The notes beneath the pieces were generated by a model that saw only the letters and a list, made by a program, of their open reading frames with translations, searched no databases and was not told the origin of the DNA. A stretch of 64,000 bases of DNA from Paraglaciecola sp. T6c (lineage in GTDB: Bacteria > Pseudomonadota > Gammaproteobacteria > Enterobacterales > Alteromonadaceae), in contig NC_008228.1 of assembly GCF_000014225.1 (NCBI RefSeq), forward strand, positions 4,588,001 through 4,652,000. Direction: 5' to 3'. Position 1 is the first letter of the stretch; every line of letters starts with the position of its first letter. A program made the translations under genes and the position numbers. Below are positions 1 to 7,583 of the stretch, piece after piece.

Positions 1-426
1 GTTGTAGCTGTTTTCTAAATCTGCACCACCATACATTCCATCATAGGCATAATTAACACCTAAACCGCGAATGGCAAGGTTATCGCCCACCCCATAGTTA
101 TTACCATCTTGAGATAAACCACTGACATTTCGCAGCGCTTCTTGCAAGGTAGTACCCGCTTGCTCGTTGATTAAGAGCTTATCAACCACTACGACTGCTG
201 CAGGTGTTTGCATCAAACTCATATTCGATTTAGTCGCTGTGCCTGAGTCCATTATCAACTGGTTATGTTTACCGTAAACAGTGATCTTTTCCACATCGCT
301 AACTGTCACTGCAGCCTTATTATCCGAAGCACTGGTTTCGTTCGCTAAGGTAGGAATAGAAGCGGCGGTCAATATGGTGGCAACAGCCGTTGATATTGGC
401 CAGTGGTGTGTGCTTTTGGAATACAT
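1..426 (-). CDS. TonB-dependent siderophore receptor, N-terminal part (cut by window start)
   Basis: Reading the minus strand from the ATG at 426 gives an open frame to the window edge, 142 residues. It starts with a signal-peptide-like stretch (hydrophobic segment ending near ALANE). A plug domain follows, with the motifs ITVYGK, TPAAVVVVDK, LQEALRNVSGL and NLAIRGLG. These are typical of the ferrisiderophore receptor branch of outer-membrane TonB-dependent receptors, which import iron chelates using TonB energy. The beta-barrel lies outside the window, so the ligand cannot be judged. A Fur-box-like palindrome sits 40-55 bases upstream, which fits iron control. Confidence 0.85.
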   Translation of the reverse strand, partial: MYSKSTHHWPISTAVATILTAASIPTLANETSASDNKAAVTVSDVEKITVYGKHNQLIMDSGTATKSNMSLMQTPAAVVVVDKLLINEQAGTTLQEALRNVSGLSQDGNNYGVGDNLAIRGLGVNYAYDGMYGGADLENSYN

Positions 427-467
427 GGTGGGCCCTAATAAATGATGACAACTTCAAAGGCCGCGAA

Positions 468-482
468 TGGTAATTAATATCA
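468..482 (-). promoter_or_regulatory. Putative Fur box upstream of the siderophore receptor
   Basis: On the minus strand these 15 bases read TGATATTAATTACCA. They match the 7-1-7 Fur consensus TGATAATNATTATCA at 12 of 14 defined positions. The site is about 42 bases upstream of the receptor start, where a repressor would block transcription. Seen directly; function inferred from the siderophore-receptor context. Confidence 0.6.
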
Positions 483-567
483 TTTAGATTAGCAATATTT
501 AGTTACTAATTAACGCTATTTTGATACTTTATGATTATTTAATTTACCCGTTATAGCGCATCAGTTG

Positions 568-1194
568 CTAAAGCCAACGCCTAACGTTGAGTAAATAGTC
601 GGTGTATGCCACAGGATAGGCTTGAGACAAATGCGCTTCTTCAACTCGGATTTGGCGGACCAATGAAAGTACACCAACGAGCAGGCAAATTAGCGAAAAA
701 ACACTGGGCAGAGCCAGAAAAAAGCCTAATTGAGCCACCGCAATAGCAGTAAACATAGGATTGCGCGAAAAGCGGAAGAACCCCCGTGTAAGGAGTGTTC
801 TAGGTCCTGTTGGGTCAACACCTGAGCGCCAATATTCGCCCATGCTCAAATGCACTATAATGGTTACAGTAAATCCAAGGGTCAGTAAAATATTGCCTGT
901 CAGTAACACGCAAGGGACAAGCAAAAATGAGAATATGCCTAAGTAGTAATCAAGTGCGGGAAAACCCCACCTGAATAAGCAAACCATCCAAATAATGACT
1001 CGAAATAAACGAAAAAGTGTGTGATTCCACCAAGAAGTGCAAAACCGCTCTCCCGCAAACACTTGCTCGTTACCGCTTTTGTACTTTGCTATGGTGATCT
1101 TTACGGCATAAAAAAGGGCGACAAAGGTAAAGAAAACGGCAAGATAACCTCGCGTAAACTCAATTAGTATCAACGCCTGTCCAGATATTTCCAT
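568..1194 (-). CDS. Isoprenylcysteine/phospholipid methyltransferase-like membrane protein
   Basis: 208 residues with about five hydrophobic segments. The C-terminal half carries the pattern of the ICMT/PEMT-type integral membrane methyltransferases: a G-F-F-R-F-S-R-N-P-M-F stretch near residue 140, then E-E-A-H-L-S-Q-A-Y-P-V-A-Y-T-D-Y near the end, where this family binds S-adenosylmethionine. The natural substrate of bacterial members is mostly unknown, and nothing here reveals it. It stands alone between the siderophore receptor and the DUF4105 gene, on the same strand but with gaps on both sides. The family call is reasonably firm; the substrate is not predicted. Confidence 0.7.
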   Translation of the reverse strand: MEISGQALILIEFTRGYLAVFFTFVALFYAVKITIAKYKSGNEQVFAGERFCTSWWNHTLFRLFRVIIWMVCLFRWGFPALDYYLGIFSFLLVPCVLLTGNILLTLGFTVTIIVHLSMGEYWRSGVDPTGPRTLLTRGFFRFSRNPMFTAIAVAQLGFFLALPSVFSLICLLVGVLSLVRQIRVEEAHLSQAYPVAYTDYLLNVRRWL

Positions 1195-1279
1195 ACATGC
1201 TTACACACTAAAAAATAGACTAAAGTGACAATGGTAAAGACCTATGCAGGAGGAAGCGAGCACTCATTTGTTGTCTAGC

Positions 1280-3106
1280 TTAGAAATACCAACTGCCGCT
1301 TAAGGAAAGCTCTGTATTGTTATGATGACTGATACCGAAACGAATATCGGTTGTCTTGGATGCAAACGTACTGACCTCACAGGTACTTTTTATTCTTTTG
1401 CGATAAGCATTGCTGTCTATGCGGATCGGAAACACGATTTTACACAAGCCTTTGTACGCATCCGTTTGCCATAGAACACCCAAGGTCGGTAATATCATAA
1501 AGCGTGTATCCAGTGAGTCAGGTGTTTGCATTCTGCCAACGGCCAATGCATAAAGCGTAGTATCCCCCATCGCAATTCCTTTACCGAAGCCACTTTCTAG
1601 GAAAAATTCATTGCTGACATCTGCTGGCCCTAAATAGTCACGTTCGTTACCCAAGCGCAGCTGCCACGCAATGCCTATATCACCACGTAAACCAGTCGCA
1701 CCGGTGTCGACCGTTTCTATATTTAGCAAATCGAGTTTACTCAGCGCCAAATTGTCATCCGTTAAACGTACTGACAGCGCCGCCATTGATAATGCTGAGT
1801 TTGGTAAAATACCACCGCCCCGGGCTAGCATGTCGTAGTAAGCAGGGCGAAACATAATCTCTGCGAAGCCTCCGAGGCCATTATTGTGCCCTAATGTAGT
1901 TCGCACCGTCGTGGGGTTCTGTCCTGTGTGCGGCAATACTTCAGTATGTGTGCTCCACTGCACTTTTTTGGCTGGTAAAACGATACGTGCCCGCTGAACA
2001 TTCCTTTTAAGTGACTGCAGTTTGATATCATCTTTATTTAATTCTAGGCTGAAATTGACATAGTCGAGCAAAACGTCGAGTAACATCAGCTGTTGTTTCA
2101 ATGACAAGGCTTCAAGATAATTTTGGACTTCCACCAGCGTGCCTGCGTTATTAACAATGTCGCTTAGTGTCTCCTGCATCGTCACATCTAATTCAGCAAA
2201 ATGTTGTCTGAACCGAGCTTGGCGAGAAAGAGCGTGCTCTACCTTTTGCACGGCGGGGTGACCTGAAATCGTTGTTGCTTGCTCAAGAGCCGAAAATACG
2301 CTGATGGGTAATACGAAAGGCCGCCTATTTGATATCAAGTCTTGCTCTAATACTAGCTCGAGCATTTTGGCAATATGATACGCGCAATTGCGGTGGGTAA
2401 AATAATATCGATACTCTGTGAAAAGCAACTCCCAAGCATGGGCAATCAATATTGTCTTTTCGTCAGACGTTAAGTTTAAGGTATATTGCCAAAGGTCACG
2501 CATTTCAACTTCGGCGTAGTTAATATTGTAGCGGTAATAGTGGTTGCTGCTGTACTTGGCGTCATATCCCCCCACTAACCCCTTTAAGATATAAGCTACT
2601 GGGTTTTCGTTATCAGGTACTTTCGCACCAAAATTCAAGCTATTGCTCAATAGATCTACTGAGAACGCTTCACTTTTCAATTTAAACAACAAGTGACCAT
2701 AAAATGAGGCTGGATTACCCAGGTAACCATCGGCGTAAACAATACTCACCTGCTGCTTCGAGAGATCTCCTTGCCACTGTTTAAAATTGTCACACAAAGT
2801 AGGTACATGAACTACATCATAGCCCAAGGAACGCAAGTAAAGTGCTCTGGCTGGATAGCGGCATACTCGCTCATCGAATATTCTGTTAGATGGCGTTAAT
2901 AGCGCTAAGCTGGCCACAAATTCGGCCTCGGGGTTATTTTTCCCCTGAGTACTTAGGAAAAAATCAGCGTTCTTTATTTCACTAATATGCCTGCTTGCAG
3001 AATAGTGAACGAGTTTCTGCCACGTACGCGATTGCCAAGGCTCTTGGGCGTTTACGCTAACGGTAAAAAAAAGGCAAAAAGTTAAAATAGATAAGGCAAG
3101 TTTCAT
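1280..3106 (-). CDS. DUF4105 (Lnb N-terminal periplasmic domain) protein
   Basis: Exported protein of about 608 residues. The ATG at 3106 is preferred over the upstream one at 3127 because it begins directly with a signal peptide (MKLALSILTFCLFF, cleavage near VNA-QE). The first half resembles DUF4105, also called the Lnb N-terminal periplasmic domain: note YGHLLFKL and the H-R-N-C-A-Y-H-I segment near residue 245, with a conserved His and Cys suggesting a papain-like fold. The second half is rich in alternating hydrophobic residues and ends in W-Y-F, like an outer-membrane-associated beta domain. It follows the DUF3015 gene on the same strand by about 50 bases, a likely operon. No enzymatic role is established. 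Confidence 0.8.
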   Translation of the reverse strand: MKLALSILTFCLFFTVSVNAQEPWQSRTWQKLVHYSASRHISEIKNADFFLSTQGKNNPEAEFVASLALLTPSNRIFDERVCRYPARALYLRSLGYDVVHVPTLCDNFKQWQGDLSKQQVSIVYADGYLGNPASFYGHLLFKLKSEAFSVDLLSNSLNFGAKVPDNENPVAYILKGLVGGYDAKYSSNHYYRYNINYAEVEMRDLWQYTLNLTSDEKTILIAHAWELLFTEYRYYFTHRNCAYHIAKMLELVLEQDLISNRRPFVLPISVFSALEQATTISGHPAVQKVEHALSRQARFRQHFAELDVTMQETLSDIVNNAGTLVEVQNYLEALSLKQQLMLLDVLLDYVNFSLELNKDDIKLQSLKRNVQRARIVLPAKKVQWSTHTEVLPHTGQNPTTVRTTLGHNNGLGGFAEIMFRPAYYDMLARGGGILPNSALSMAALSVRLTDDNLALSKLDLLNIETVDTGATGLRGDIGIAWQLRLGNERDYLGPADVSNEFFLESGFGKGIAMGDTTLYALAVGRMQTPDSLDTRFMILPTLGVLWQTDAYKGLCKIVFPIRIDSNAYRKRIKSTCEVSTFASKTTDIRFGISHHNNTELSLSGSWYF

Positions 3107-3159
3107 GGGGCACTTTGAAACGGGCATCTAGGATACCCGTTAACGAGGATGAATATGAT

Positions 3160-3609
3160 TTAGCTAGCTGAACAAGCCGTTTCTGCAATATTGAACAATT
3201 GTTCTGCTTTCGCTGAATCACTTGCCACACTTGATAATACGTTCGTCGCTACTTCTGAACGAATTTCGCTCGCAGCAGTAGCATCACAGCTCATCATTGT
3301 CATCATTGCGGTCAAATGAGCGCCTTCACCTTGAACAATTTCATCTTCAAGTTGGCTATACGTTTCATTTATGAACATAGCAGTCTTGGTGCGCGCACCA
3401 TCACAGCTGTCTTCTGATGCACTCGCAGACGTCACCGCGGTTGTCCCTAGATCCCAAATGATGTTTGAAATAGCGGCAGCTACACCGTTTTCGGGGAATA
3501 TCATCGCGCCAATACCACATTGTTGCCAAGGGTTAAGCTTCTCTTCATCGGCTTGAACTGATGTAGTAGTTAGTAATAAAAGTGCTGCGGCACCAATAAT
3601 TTTTTTCAT
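3160..3609 (-). CDS. DUF3015 family periplasmic protein
   Basis: 149 residues from the ATG at 3609. A longer frame reaches 3690, but this ATG starts a clean signal peptide (MKKIIGAAALLLLTTTSVQA) and has a GGAAA stretch just upstream. The mature part begins N-P-W-Q-Q-C-G-I-G-A-M-I-F, followed by a helical C-terminal half with paired cysteines (near residues 66, 107 and 146), the pattern of DUF3015. These proteins are exported and of unknown function. It sits directly upstream of the DUF4105 gene on the same strand, so joint expression is likely. Family call fairly confident; function unknown. Confidence 0.8.
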   Translation of the reverse strand: MKKIIGAAALLLLTTTSVQADEEKLNPWQQCGIGAMIFPENGVAAAISNIIWDLGTTAVTSASASEDSCDGARTKTAMFINETYSQLEDEIVQGEGAHLTAMMTMMSCDATAASEIRSEVATNVLSSVASDSAKAEQLFNIAETACSAS

Positions 3610-3866
3610 TTTACTGTTTCCATTTTTTATAGTTATTTTCCTCGCGCGAGCGATACTTACATGTTTGTTACAAGTGAGCAACGCTTTCATCGCACAAGGG
3701 CGAAAACAGTATATTTAATAAGCAATTCAGATAATTAGGTAACAAATAATAACTAAAAAAGAAAAGCGGTAACCTACCTAGCGCAAATATTACGCGACAG
3801 GGATTTGCGCAGGGGGCGGACATCATGCCAATCGTTATTGCTTTGCATAGCACTTAAATAGCATAT

Positions 3867-4925
3867 TCAAAAGTAGGGAAACATCGTATTTGCTTGCTCG
3901 ATATCCAATGATTTTCCGTGGCGATTGACTGTCCGGTATTTCCCTAACTCGGCTGGTTTGAGATAGCCAGCAAGTTGCTCTAAATCGTTTAATCGAACCC
4001 CTTGGCTGACCAAGTACGTTAAATAGGTATGTCTTAATACCTCACCAGAGAGCTGTTCTGGGTAAGGTAGCTCAGCATCATGCGCGGCGTTGATAATGAG
4101 TTGATTAAAATCTTCAATTGAAAGCGGGTTTAACCATAATAAATCATCTTCCTTTAGCCCTTCACAAAGCTGCTCAAGGACAGTGATTAATTGACCAGCG
4201 AGTGGTATTTGCCGCGCATATGCACCCGTTATATTCAGCTTCGTTTTACCTATCATACAATCAGCTTTGGTAATTTGGCGCAGTTCAGTGGCATTGACAC
4301 CGCTTAACATTAAACCGATAACGGCCTTAGCTTGCTTATTTGCAACCCCGTACAAGGCTTGACACTCGTCGGTGGTGAGTAAACGGATGTTTTCTTGCTG
4401 GGGTTGAATACCTTGTTGAGGTTGATGACCTTTTTGGGGTTGAAGACTCTTTTGAGGTTGATGACTCTGCTGCTCGCCTAGGCGCAACGCTTGTGCCTTG
4501 GCCTCTAACTGCGCCTGATGAGCCCCCTGCAATTCAGCATAAGACTGGCCGCGTTGCTCACCGGGCAAAACCACAAAATTGGTGCTGCCTAAATTGGGTG
4601 AACTCCTACGCACAATAAAGCTAAATAATAATAATGCCGCTATAGCACATACAATGGCGGCAATGATGCTGATTAAAGTGTCTTGCCAATAGTTAGGACC
4701 CACAGGAAACTCTGGAGTAAAGGGCGGTTCGAGTATGCTTATTTTGGCATCAAACGGCTTAGATACTTCTTGTTCAACCAACTGATTATTTACCGTTTTC
4801 GCCTGTAATTGTAAGTCTTTGAGGGCATCATCTAACCGTCGATACTCGGCTAATTTTTGATTAAATTGCTGCGCTTGATTTTGAAAGTCTGCTAATTGCG
4901 CTGGCAAACGCTTCACTTTGCCCAC
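3867..4925 (-). CDS. C-terminal part of a split GumC/Wzz-like protein, with tyrosine-recombinase-like domain
   Basis: The frame opens with GTG directly after the TAA that ends the upstream piece, in the same reading frame, so the two are most simply one gene cut by a nonsense codon. This part (352 residues) continues the coiled coil (residues 1-55). It then has the proline-rich pre-membrane motif (I-L-E-P-P-F-T-P-E-F-P-V-G-P) and second membrane helix (about 83-106) of chain-length proteins. Next come four repeats of x-Q-P-Q-K/Q-x. The last 170 residues resemble a tyrosine recombinase catalytic fold: G-V-N-A-T-E-L-R-Q-I-T, E-V-L-R-H-T-Y-L-T-Y-L, and a terminal G-K-Y. The first catalytic Arg is Asn and the box-II first His is Glu, so cutting activity is unlikely. 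Independent translation of this half is uncertain, as no Shine-Dalgarno is evident. Confidence 0.65.
   Translation of the reverse strand: MGKVKRLPAQLADFQNQAQQFNQKLAEYRRLDDALKDLQLQAKTVNNQLVEQEVSKPFDAKISILEPPFTPEFPVGPNYWQDTLISIIAAIVCAIAALLLFSFIVRRSSPNLGSTNFVVLPGEQRGQSYAELQGAHQAQLEAKAQALRLGEQQSHQPQKSLQPQKGHQPQQGIQPQQENIRLLTTDECQALYGVANKQAKAVIGLMLSGVNATELRQITKADCMIGKTKLNITGAYARQIPLAGQLITVLEQLCEGLKEDDLLWLNPLSIEDFNQLIINAAHDAELPYPEQLSGEVLRHTYLTYLVSQGVRLNDLEQLAGYLKPAELGKYRTVNRHGKSLDIEQANTMFPYF
4402..4473 (-). repeat. Four 18-bp tandem repeats inside the Wzz-like gene
   Basis: Four imperfect direct repeats of 18 bases start at 4402, 4420, 4438 and 4456, each beginning GGTTGA on the plus strand. On the coding strand each gives a six-residue Gln/Pro unit (pattern QPQ-K/Q). 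The period is a multiple of three, so gain or loss of a unit keeps the frame. They form a flexible linker between the second membrane helix and the recombinase-like domain. Confidence 0.85.
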
Positions 4926-5903
4926 TTAAGCGGCTAAATTTCGCTGAGAATCCTGCAAGTATAAAAGCTGGCTGTCGGCTATTTGGTTTGCTAGCTCTTC
5001 TTTCAAGGCTTTCGCCTTTTGTTGTTTGGCTACTACCTCAGGATCACGTTGCAGGTATTGCTGTGTGTATTGCTCTGACAGTGCTGACAGCTCTCCCTCT
5101 AGCGCTTGCAGTACAGCTCGGTTCGCATCGATACTTGGGCGATCCGTGGGGCGCTCAACTTGCTGACCACTTGCTAATGATGCATTTAGACTGTCTAGCT
5201 CTGCCAGCGCCTGCGCTTTTTGCGCTTCAGCCTCATCTAAAGAATTGCTCAATCCTTTTATTTTATTAGGAATAATATTTTCATTACGCTCTAAAGAGAT
5301 AATATTATTGGCCTCAGAAAACGCCTCTACTACGTGCTTCTGTTCAGTGATTTTTTGCTCTAATACCGCCAATTGCTGTTGGTACTGCCGCTCTTCGTCA
5401 GAGCCGTTACTCAGTTTTTCTCGCTCTAATAATGAGGTATACAACGACAACCATTGTTGTAAAACATCCTCAAGCAAATCAGGAGTCGGCCCTGTAGTTT
5501 GCAAGGTGATTATCTTGCCTGTTTCACTGGCCGTTGCGCTAAGCATATATCGTAACTGCTGAACATTAAGATCAATTAAATGGTCTTCTCGCAGCTTAGT
5601 TGATAACGCCTGTAAAGTGCTGTTGCTGGTTAAACGTTTCTGGTTAAGGCTAAGTTGCTGCTGGGCTATATAATCAAGCTCTTCAGCATTTTGCGAGGTG
5701 TAAGCAAAATGCATAATCGCCTGGCTTTGATACTCAAGCGCTCTGGTCCAAATAAAGAGATTGGCCAAGAGCATCACACAAAGAAACGTACCTACGAGTA
5801 CTTGCCATCGCTTGGTTTGGATTTTTTGTTGCTCTTGCGCAGCGATAGGGTCGTAACCACCGTTTGGCATATTGGGAATATAATCAACTTTGTTAAAGGG
5901 CAT
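4926..5903 (-). CDS. N-terminal part of a split GumC/Wzz-like polysaccharide chain-length protein
   Basis: 325 residues from the ATG at 5903. After a short cytoplasmic start (residues 1-30) there is a membrane helix (about 34-53, VLVGTFLCVMLLANLFIW). A long periplasmic region rich in coiled coil follows, with the Wzz/GumC hallmark Y-T-Q-Q-Y-L-Q-R-D-P-E-V near residue 285. Such inner-membrane proteins set polysaccharide chain length or help export. The frame stops at TAA 4926-4928, in the middle of the coiled coil and before the expected second membrane helix. That helix appears immediately downstream in the same frame. One base change (for example CAA to TAA) would explain it. No other polysaccharide genes are next to it, so it is an orphan. 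Probably inactive unless the stop is read through. Confidence 0.75.
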   Translation of the reverse strand: MPFNKVDYIPNMPNGGYDPIAAQEQQKIQTKRWQVLVGTFLCVMLLANLFIWTRALEYQSQAIMHFAYTSQNAEELDYIAQQQLSLNQKRLTSNSTLQALSTKLREDHLIDLNVQQLRYMLSATASETGKIITLQTTGPTPDLLEDVLQQWLSLYTSLLEREKLSNGSDEERQYQQQLAVLEQKITEQKHVVEAFSEANNIISLERNENIIPNKIKGLSNSLDEAEAQKAQALAELDSLNASLASGQQVERPTDRPSIDANRAVLQALEGELSALSEQYTQQYLQRDPEVVAKQQKAKALKEELANQIADSQLLYLQDSQRNLAA

Positions 5904-6255
5904 TGCACGATTCCATTTAGCGCTGATACGAAGAAGAAATAGAAAAAATAGCGGATCTTAGGATAAAACGTATCAACTTACTGCCTATCATATTGAGTCT
6001 AACTAGGTTTACCGCTGATTAAAACATGACGCAAGACTCAGCCACTACTAAAAAATTAATTCGCTTGAATTTTAATCGATATCATCGTGACTTATAAGAG
6101 ATCTGGTGCGGGCTTTAGGCAATGTGCAGCAGGTTTTGGGTGGTGAATCGTGCATTGTGGGTAACCTAATCTCAGCGTGCTATCACAACAACGGTCCGTC
6201 AGCGCGCAGTAAAAAAACCAACTTGGCGCGCTGACTTGTTCAGTGCTTTTCCCGC
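5904..6255. other. Intergenic stretch without recognised gene
   Basis: No convincing coding frame is seen between the Wzz-like gene start and the tandem repeats. Its first part should hold the promoter of the minus-strand Wzz-like gene, but no clear -35/-10 pair was found. It contains the inverted repeat listed separately at 6198-6235. Confidence 0.5.
6198..6235. repeat. 10-bp perfect inverted repeat
   Basis: GTCAGCGCGC and GCGCGCTGAC face each other across an 18-base loop containing a run of seven A. It lies downstream of the frameshifted oxidoreductase gene (minus strand). A hairpin there could slow or end transcription, but no T run follows on either strand. The GC-rich arms stand out from the AT-rich surroundings. 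Confidence 0.6.
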
Positions 6256-6315
6256 TATATTGAGTGAGTTAAGACTATATTGGGTGCGTTAAGACTTTAT
6301 TGAGTGCATTAAGAT
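6256..6315. repeat. Three 20-bp tandem repeats reaching into the end of the oxidoreductase gene
   Basis: Units at 6256-6275, 6276-6295 and 6296-6315 share the pattern TWTATTGRGTGMRTTAAGAY with few differences. The last unit contains the TAA stop (6309-6311) and final codons of the minus-strand oxidoreductase, so the array straddles the gene end. Confidence 0.85.
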
Positions 6316-7333
6316 TTAGACAACCCGGCAAAAAACGCTTGGCTCTCAGTTAAAATACGCTCTGTTTCTTGCGGCTCAGGTTGCGTGGACCAATCTCCTG
6401 GTTTGAAAGTACCGCCTAAGATCATGTAGTCATTTCGCGAAAACATATACAGCGGCCCTTTACCACTGCCACCGCCTACAGTAAGAAAGTCTACGGCTGG
6501 GTCTGGTGGGAGTAAAATCAACTGGCCTTTTGCAGGGGTAATCCCTTCATCACCAAACAAGGCACGTGAACCTAAACCAGTGCAATTGAATACAACGGGC
6601 TCTTGTAACCCATGTATTTCGTCTTGGTCTTTAAAGTCACGGATCACAAATACACCACCAGCAGCTCTGACGTCTTGAATCAAGCGACGTAAGAAAGTCC
6701 CAGTCTCCACCAGCATGGTTGCCGACACAGTACAGTAATTTGTAGTAAAGGGATGCTCACCAGGGCCATAGGTCTGTCGATAGGGGTAAAACTGACTAAA
6801 TGGACTATCCGCCGCCGGGAGGGTGTCGCTTGCAGTATATAACTCTGTCCATTTTATCGCGTAGTCGTCGCCGACCATACGAGCAAAGGTTTCATGGGAT
6901 ATTTGCGCTGCAAGTTGCAATTGCAATTTAAATGCAGCCGAAGATACCATCGGGTCATGCACGCTGAACGGGCCCCATTCACCTCCAGCGACTTGCGACG
7001 TGGTGTGCCGTGCCATTTCTCGGGTATAAATGGTTACGCTCCAGCCTGCTTCTTGCAATAATCTGGCTGTGGTGAGCCCCATAACACCGCCACCGATAAT
7101 GGCTGCTTTTTTACTCTTATCATTACCCACGTAAGTGTTTTTGACTTCACTGACCGCTAATGCAGAAGAGCCCCAAGATAGGGTAACGCCACCGCCACCA
7201 TGGGTTTTCGAGAGAATGGACGCTCAAAGCCTTTGTTTGCCGGTGTTTGCGTACAACCGGTTAGCGAAGCAGCGACCGCTCCGGCCCCCAGACCTTGTAA
7301 AAAATTTCTACGCTTAAGTGCTCGGTGCAACAT
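6309..7333 (-). pseudogene. Tat-exported DAO-family FAD oxidoreductase, frameshifted
   Basis: The long open part (6309-7130, 273 residues from a GTG) is a FAD-dependent oxidoreductase of the D-amino-acid-oxidase/glycine-oxidase fold. It has the dinucleotide-binding G-G-G-V-M-G-L at the N-terminus, V-F-N-C-T-G-L-G-S-R-A-L near residue 180 and a late substrate loop G-G-T-F-K-P-G. Upstream, an ATG at 7333 in another frame encodes a twin-arginine signal (K-R-R-N-F-L-Q-G) ending in L-T-G-C, a lipobox-like Cys. That frame ends at TAG 7157. The second frame is open from about 7223, continuing with a glycine run and A-L-A-V-S-E-V-K-N-T-Y-V-G into the oxidoreductase. A single indel between 7157 and 7223, near the GGT/GGC run, explains both. 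Either the gene is broken or the base count there is wrong. Confidence 0.7.
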
Positions 7334-7583
7334 GTATTCCTCTCAGTTTTTTGTCTTTTTCGCACCAGCGCCCACCGCAAATTAATGCATGGGATGGCAA
7401 GAAATACTGGCTTAAGCCACCCTAAGCAAAGTGCCTGCCAAAAACCAAAGACGATTGAAAGTTGTTCGTGGTAAAGCTAAGACGCAAACGAACTACTCAC
7501 TTTTAGCTCAAAGCAATCATTACCGCACGTTAGCGCTAAGAAGCAGGAAGCTAGGATTGAAAAGCGATGGAAGTATTAATGCG

